Shown here in pieces: positions 58,845-64,000 of a stretch of DNA of 64,000 bases. The position numbers were made by a program, and so were the translations under genes. The number at the start of each line of letters is the position of its first letter. Positions within the stretch are counted from its first letter, which is position 1. The notes beneath the pieces are model-generated. The model ran no database searches and had not been told where the DNA came from. It saw only the letters and a program-made list of their open reading frames with translations. This stretch comes from Saccharum officinarum (taxonomy: Eukaryota > Streptophyta > Magnoliopsida > Poales > Poaceae), in assembly GCA_020631735.1 (NCBI GenBank), contig CM036170.1:67781737-67845736 (forward strand). The letters are read 5' to 3'.

Positions 58845-61800
58845 TGTAACAGAACCGACCAAATTATAAGAGCACAAGTACAAAAACAAGCACCGAAGCG
58901 CTCAAATTTTCGAACTTGAGCCCATATAATCCCGGTAGTCAATCGAAATCACGAAGGATTTCAAACCAAACTGCTTACAACCAGGATCGCATCATTCAAC
59001 ATACAACATCATACGTTACATTTCACAAATAGTGCTGAAATAAGTTTACACAAACGGAGTAGCAATTATTACAAACCAAGTTTGAAAGTAGCGGAAGCAT
59101 AACACACACTAGTTAATTAAATACTGCCAGTCTGGATGATCGACAACCCGCAAAAGCATGAGGAAAGTACATAAAGATGATCACGCCCAAGTGATCTAGT
59201 CATCATCACCCGCAGGGTGGAGACACGTCTTGCAGAATCCCTGATAAAGCATGTCATCTGCAACAGGAGGGAATAAACCCTGAGTACTGGAATGTACTCA
59301 GCTAGACTTACCCGTCGAAAACCAGAAATAAAGTGACACCAAGGATTATGCAAGGCTTACACAAGAGGCTAGCTGACATAACATTTTGCATAAAGGCATA
59401 AGTAATTTAAACTCTTGTAGCCTGTACTAGCAGTTATTTTTAGCATTTCCCTGTCATCTATCTTAGCACCTGTACTAAACACGCACTTGATTATAATCAA
59501 ACAATTATCATCATTATATCCAGAGCAGTTATGAATTGTGGCAACATTGTATCATTCCCTTAACCACCAGTTTATTTAATGAGATCTACGTTGCCGCTGC
59601 TCAAGTCAAGTACTCACTAACCGGGAGCGACGGCGATTCGAATCGAATTCCTATCCAGCTGGAGGGGTATTTCTAACACTCACCGAGTCACGCCTGGCGA
59701 GGGCTGCTCAGGTCATCTTTTGTACAGTTCAGGAATCGCGGGCCGAATAATGTCGCGTCCCCAAGGGCGACACTCTGCCAGGTGATAGGGACTCTAACCC
59801 CCCCTTGGTCTCACGCCAATGTCCCCAAGCACATCCTTTCTCTCCTCCAAGATGCAACCTACCATTCGATTCCCGGCCTGAACCATACTACTCGACTTCG
59901 CGGTCGGAACGACTTATCCGGCCAACTAAGTGTTAGACTGCGTTCAACATGACTCAAGGACGTACAGCGAATCGGTCCTTAAACGACTCAGACGGGCATA
60001 GCTCCACACCCAAGACGTGAAGTGTCTTGCGGCTGTACTATCGAACTCCCGCCCGGTCTCAATTTCATTTTTAAGCATGGTTCCATCCACGATAGTCATA
60101 AAGCCACTCGTGACTCCTTCCTACATCTCGCGGATGACCGGAAATCACCCGACTTCTACCGTACTAAGCAGGGCTAAGCATTGACACGTGCCTAAACCTA
60201 AAATAGGATTAAGTACGATATCTGGACAAGGACAGGTATAATGCAACAAGTGTTTTCATATAACTCCTATAACGTAATGCAGTAAACAATTAAAAGTACT
60301 CAAGATTAATTTATAAAACAGTAGGTTCAGCATGCACCGGGGCTTGCCTTTCAGAAAGGTTGCAGGCCTGTGGTCCGGGCACTCAGGAAGGTCTTCAGCG
60401 ACGTCTCCTTCGCCGACTGGTTCCTCGGGCTCCTGCTGCTCCTGGTTCTCCTCCGGAATTACCGGCTCGAATTCGAGGAGAGTTACCCCCTCCGGTACAC
60501 CTATTGCATGAATGCACAATAAATACAATGGATGCATAAATGGGTGCAACATGCTCGGAATGAAAGGCATTTCAGAAATAAAAACAATAATCTAATCAAG
60601 TTACTTTATTAGTACGTGCAAACCTCTTCTCCGGTGGAGAAGTACTTACCTAAGCTACTTAACCTAAGATAAAGTTGCTCATCCTCAGTTAAGGCCCTAA
60701 CACCTAACAATTACAAAAGTCGCATGTCTTAGGATATCACACCATATTAATCAGCAAAACACCACAGTAAGCATTCTGGACAGCAGCTACTTGTTTTTAT
60801 CACAACAGGAGATTTACAATTCCAAAAGATATGATTTAAGGCAATCTGGAAAGCCTAAGAAATATACTACAATTCATTTTCAGACCTCAACTCCAAACTC
60901 CTAAGTTTTCCATGTCAAACTTCACAAGTTCCAGAATCTGTCCTCTCCAAAACAGAGAGTAGCAGATTTTGAACTGCCACTTTAAACAACAGTAACTCTC
61001 AAACTACTAAGCCAAATGCTTCCAAATTTTAACACAAGCTAGTTCATCAAGTTTACTCCAACTTTGGTATTTACAGGTTGTCCAGCAACCAATTTTATCA
61101 AAGCCAAATTTAGAATTACTACTTAGCTGTCCAGAAAACCTAAATTACAAAGGTTAAATATTTATTGATGTGGCAAACATTCTCTAAAACCAAACTAATG
61201 CTACTATAAGTTCACAAATATCACAAAGACACCAGAAAGTAAGGTGTGCCCACCTAGAACATTTATTTAGACCCATTTCTTAATTTACTTAAGTAATTAA
61301 GTGAAATTTCAAACATATATATAAACTGCTCCTAAAATTCTACAAAAATTACAGGGAACTCTCTGACCCAAAAAGAGACCACAGTAAAAATTTGAACAAG
61401 TTTTATTCACAGAAACTCCCTACACAAAATTCACAAGCTAATAAGGCTGATTTTTGCATAAATAGGAAACCCTATTGAAAAGTGTCAAACAACAGATTTC
61501 ATATTTTTCTTAGACAGTCTAGGGTACCAAGACATTCTCCAAAAAGTTATATGAACATTGCACATGTAGAAAAATTACAAAAATTCATTTAAGTATTTCC
61601 TAGAATAACAAGATAGCATTATAACTTGGAAATTAATTAAGCACTGATGCCCAAATTTTTACCAGAGCTAGGACTAGCATAGAGTAACCTACCCATCAAA
61701 TTTTATGATTTATGGAACATTACAGCTCAAGTTATAAATTTAACAAATTTGCATGCATTCCAAAACACATTTAAAGGATCTATTAAATTCTCCTAAAAAT

Positions 61801-63673
61801 TAAACATCACATTCCAGATTTATATTTTTCTAAAATACTACACATCATGTGGACCCTAATAAAATTTATCTCATGATTTTTGGATCATTAAAACCCTAGA
61901 TCTATATTTTTCCAACTTGTACAAAAATCAGTGACAAAATAATAAAAATGAATTTCGTTTCAGATGAACTGGGCCGGCCGGAAAACTCGGCCCACACTCG
62001 CGCGCGCGCGGCCCGCTCAGCGTTCCCGCCCGCGCGCGACACTGACAGGCGGGCCCCGCGGTCAGCGACCGGAGACCGGGGAGGCGGAGACCCGCGAGCT
62101 CCGACGAGCTCGAGCTCGCCGGAGAAGGGCTCGCTCGGCCAATCGGACACCGCCTCGTGTTCTCCGTCACCCGGTGCGTCGATTGGTGCTCGTGGAACGG
62201 ATGGGGATGGGGTGGAAGGGGCTTGTCACCGCGAGCGGCGGCCGGTGATGTCCGGTGGCGGCGCACCGTCGCCGGTGAGGATACACGGTGCGGTCTAGGC
62301 TCGGTACGAGCTTCACCGAAGCTAGGAGGATCCATTTTGCTAGTAAGGGAGGGTGGAGAGAGACCCGAAGCACCCCGACCACGGTGAGGTCCCATGGCGG
62401 GCTCCGGCGACCTCTCGGAGGCGGGGAAGAAAGCAATGCGGCTCACCTTGAGTCAAATTGCTGGCTTCGGTGGGTCAGGGAGATGGAGGGTGGTGAGGCG
62501 GAGGGATTGGCGAGGTCTAGCGGCCGGGGATGCGGTGTGGCTCGCGGTTGAGCTCGCCGGAGAAGAACAGCAGCGGCGGCTCGGTTTCGGTGTTCTTGGC
62601 AACTGGAAGAGAGGGGGCGGAGGAATGGAGGCCGGCTCGCGCGTCGTGGCGTCTTGAAGGCGTCGCGGCCTGACTGGTGGGGCCAGGGCCGGCGTACGGG
62701 CGCCACCGCGCGTCCACGCGTCGACGACGGCCTGCGGCCGGTCGGCCACTCCCCGACTGACGAAACTGAATCGGCTGAATGGCGACAGCGATGACCGACT
62801 GACAGCCGAAGTTTGAGCTCCTACACCTCCTAATCCAGCTCGAGTTAGAAGAAGATGAGAACACCAAATTTGTAGAGCTACATGAGGTCTACAAGTTTGT
62901 CAATTGGAGTTTGGGCTGGTTCGGCCTAGATTTGAAACTACAGAGCTCCAAAGTGGTGCTTGATGAAACTGAAACTTAGTTTCAGTCACTATGCCGACTG
63001 AAACCCTAACTTCAAGACATTATATCTCCTAAACTATTGAGAACCAGGTGATGATGATATTGACAAAGTTGTAGAGCTATGTGTGGACAACAACTTTGTC
63101 AATTGGCTCAAAGACTGGTTTGGCCTAGTTGGTGAGTTACAAGTTGCTAAAGTGAGGTACAGTGAAACTGAAAAGTCCAATTTCCAGACTTAGAATTTTT
63201 CTAAGTGTTGATTCCCACTCAAGCTGACTTGTGGGCCATTTTTGAGCATGCTCTGGTCATTTTCAGGAGATGGCCACATTAGAACTTTTGTTCCTCATGA
63301 AATTCTCTACAACTTTGCTTAAGGGTGCTCTTCCATGCAAGGTCTCTAAATTAGACTTTTTAATTGGTCAAACTAGGGCCTTTTAGGGTCAAAGGGTGGT
63401 CAAACTTCTCTTGGAGGGCAATTTAGTAATTTTGGTCAACATGAACCTTGTTCCAAATGTTACCCTAAGTATAACTAAGGTGTTGAAGGTCATGATTGGC
63501 TACCTTACCTTTTTGTTACACCAACTATCAAGTACTTCATGAAATAAATCAAACAAACCCTAAAATAATCACATGTGTTGCATCACATAAAATAACAAAC
63601 ATGAATGATGCATGCTTATGCCTATGCCATGCAAATGCAATGCAATTAAGGACTAAACACTTGAAGTGTTACA
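58845..63673 (-). repeat. 5' LTR of chromovirus E
   Basis: 4829 bp. Divergent block at about 62567-62862, at the same offset (about 0.81-1.1 kb from the LTR start) as in the 3' LTR. GC-rich block at about 61965-62760. Confidence 0.85.
60338..60500 (-). other. Acidic exon-like segment in the E 5' LTR
   Basis: Identical in translation to the 3' LTR copy, with the EDLPECPDHRP core. Confidence 0.5.
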
Positions 63674-64000
63674 AACGCAGTCTTCACATCTAACTGCTCA
63701 AGCTCAAGATCATGTGAAGCAACAATACTCAAGAAAGTACGAATTGAACTGTGTTTTACCACTGGAGAGAACACATCATTATAGTCAACACCCGGAATTT
63801 GACTGTAGTCTTTTGCAACTAACCTTGCCTTATACTTTGGAGGCTCGCTTGGAGATAAACCCTCCTTTCTCTTGAAGATCCACTTGCAGTTTATGGTCTT
63901 CTTTTCCTTAGGCAAAGGAACAACCTCCCATGTACTGTTCTTCTCAAGAGACTGCATCTCCTCATGCATAGCAGAAATCCAATTCTCACTATCAGCACAA
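63674..64000 (-). pseudogene. Ty1/copia reverse transcriptase, N-terminal part, cut by E
   Basis: Translation shows ENWISAMHEEMQSLEKN, TWEVVPLPKEKKTINCKWIF, KYKARLVAKDYSQIPGVDY, VFSPVVKHSSIRTFLSIVAS and LEQLDVKTAF, the standard start of the copia RT domain. The sequence breaks inside the Phe codon of DVKTAF where the E LTR begins. The continuation is not found left of E. The upstream part lies beyond the window. Confidence 0.9.

Larger units (their letters stand above)
47573..63673 (-). mobile_element. Chromovirus E, full-structure Tekay/Del-like element with mismatched flanks
   Basis: On the - strand the order is 5' LTR (58845-63673), PBS, H3-tail-mimic ORF, gag, pol with chromodomain, PPT and 3' LTR (47573-52399). 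LTR ends are TGTAACACT...TGTTACA. Flanking 5-mers are AGTTT (47568-47572) and AACGC (63674-63678), so there is no target-site duplication; the left side is a GRF gene and the right side a copia RT. The H3-mimic ORF and the RNase H-integrase part are open; gag-pol has five single-base frame breaks. Confidence 0.85.

Overview
This window looks like repeat-dense, gene-poor DNA from a grass genome. I favour a panicoid grass (sorghum / sugarcane / Miscanthus / maize relatives) because of its long-LTR chromoviruses, Athila-type elements with tRNA-Asp primer sites, SIRE-like LTRs, Stowaway MITEs and GRF zinc-finger gene debris. I see no intact host gene, rRNA, tRNA or CRISPR array. Nearly everything is LTR retrotransposon, much of it nested.

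Layout. 1-3724: internal region, PPT and start of the 3' LTR of an Athila-like element (A, + strand). 3725-5333: leader, PBS and whole LTR of an Athila-like element on the - strand. 5334-7757: a second + strand Athila-like element (B), cut by element D. D is a Tat-like element with an LTR starting at 7758; its LTR is itself split by chromovirus C. 8568-23022: C, a complete Tekay/Del-like chromovirus with 3.9 kb LTRs. 23028-27862: remainder of D, holding a probable solo LTR (24126-27180). 27863-35577: F, a non-autonomous Athila-like element on the - strand. 35578-40198: fragments of chromovirus-type LTRs and a SIRE-like LTR. 40251-46700: two minisatellites (about 91 bp and 57 bp units), three MITEs and a possible PIF/Harbinger relic. 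46775-47572: palindrome cluster and truncated GRF zinc-finger gene. 47573-63673: E, a second complete chromovirus on the - strand with 4.8 kb LTRs. 63674-64000: Ty1/copia reverse transcriptase fragment.

The most notable content is in C and E. Besides gag-pol with a C-terminal chromodomain, each carries an extra ORF between the primer-binding site and gag. Its protein starts with a near-copy of the histone H3 N-terminal tail (residues 1-13 match through ARTKQTARKSTGG, with K4, K9 and S10 kept), followed by a coiled coil and a strongly acidic tail. Over the 23 H3-like codons C and E differ at 15 codons synonymously and at only one non-synonymously, so the peptide has been under selection. Both leaders share a GTAAGTGTGAG splice donor, and in both elements the ATG of the H3-like ORF and the ATG of gag directly follow an AG splice acceptor. 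This suggests alternative splicing chooses between an H3-mimic mRNA and a gag mRNA. An element coding for both a chromodomain and an H3 tail could use the pair for self-targeting, packaging or interference with silencing; that part is inference.
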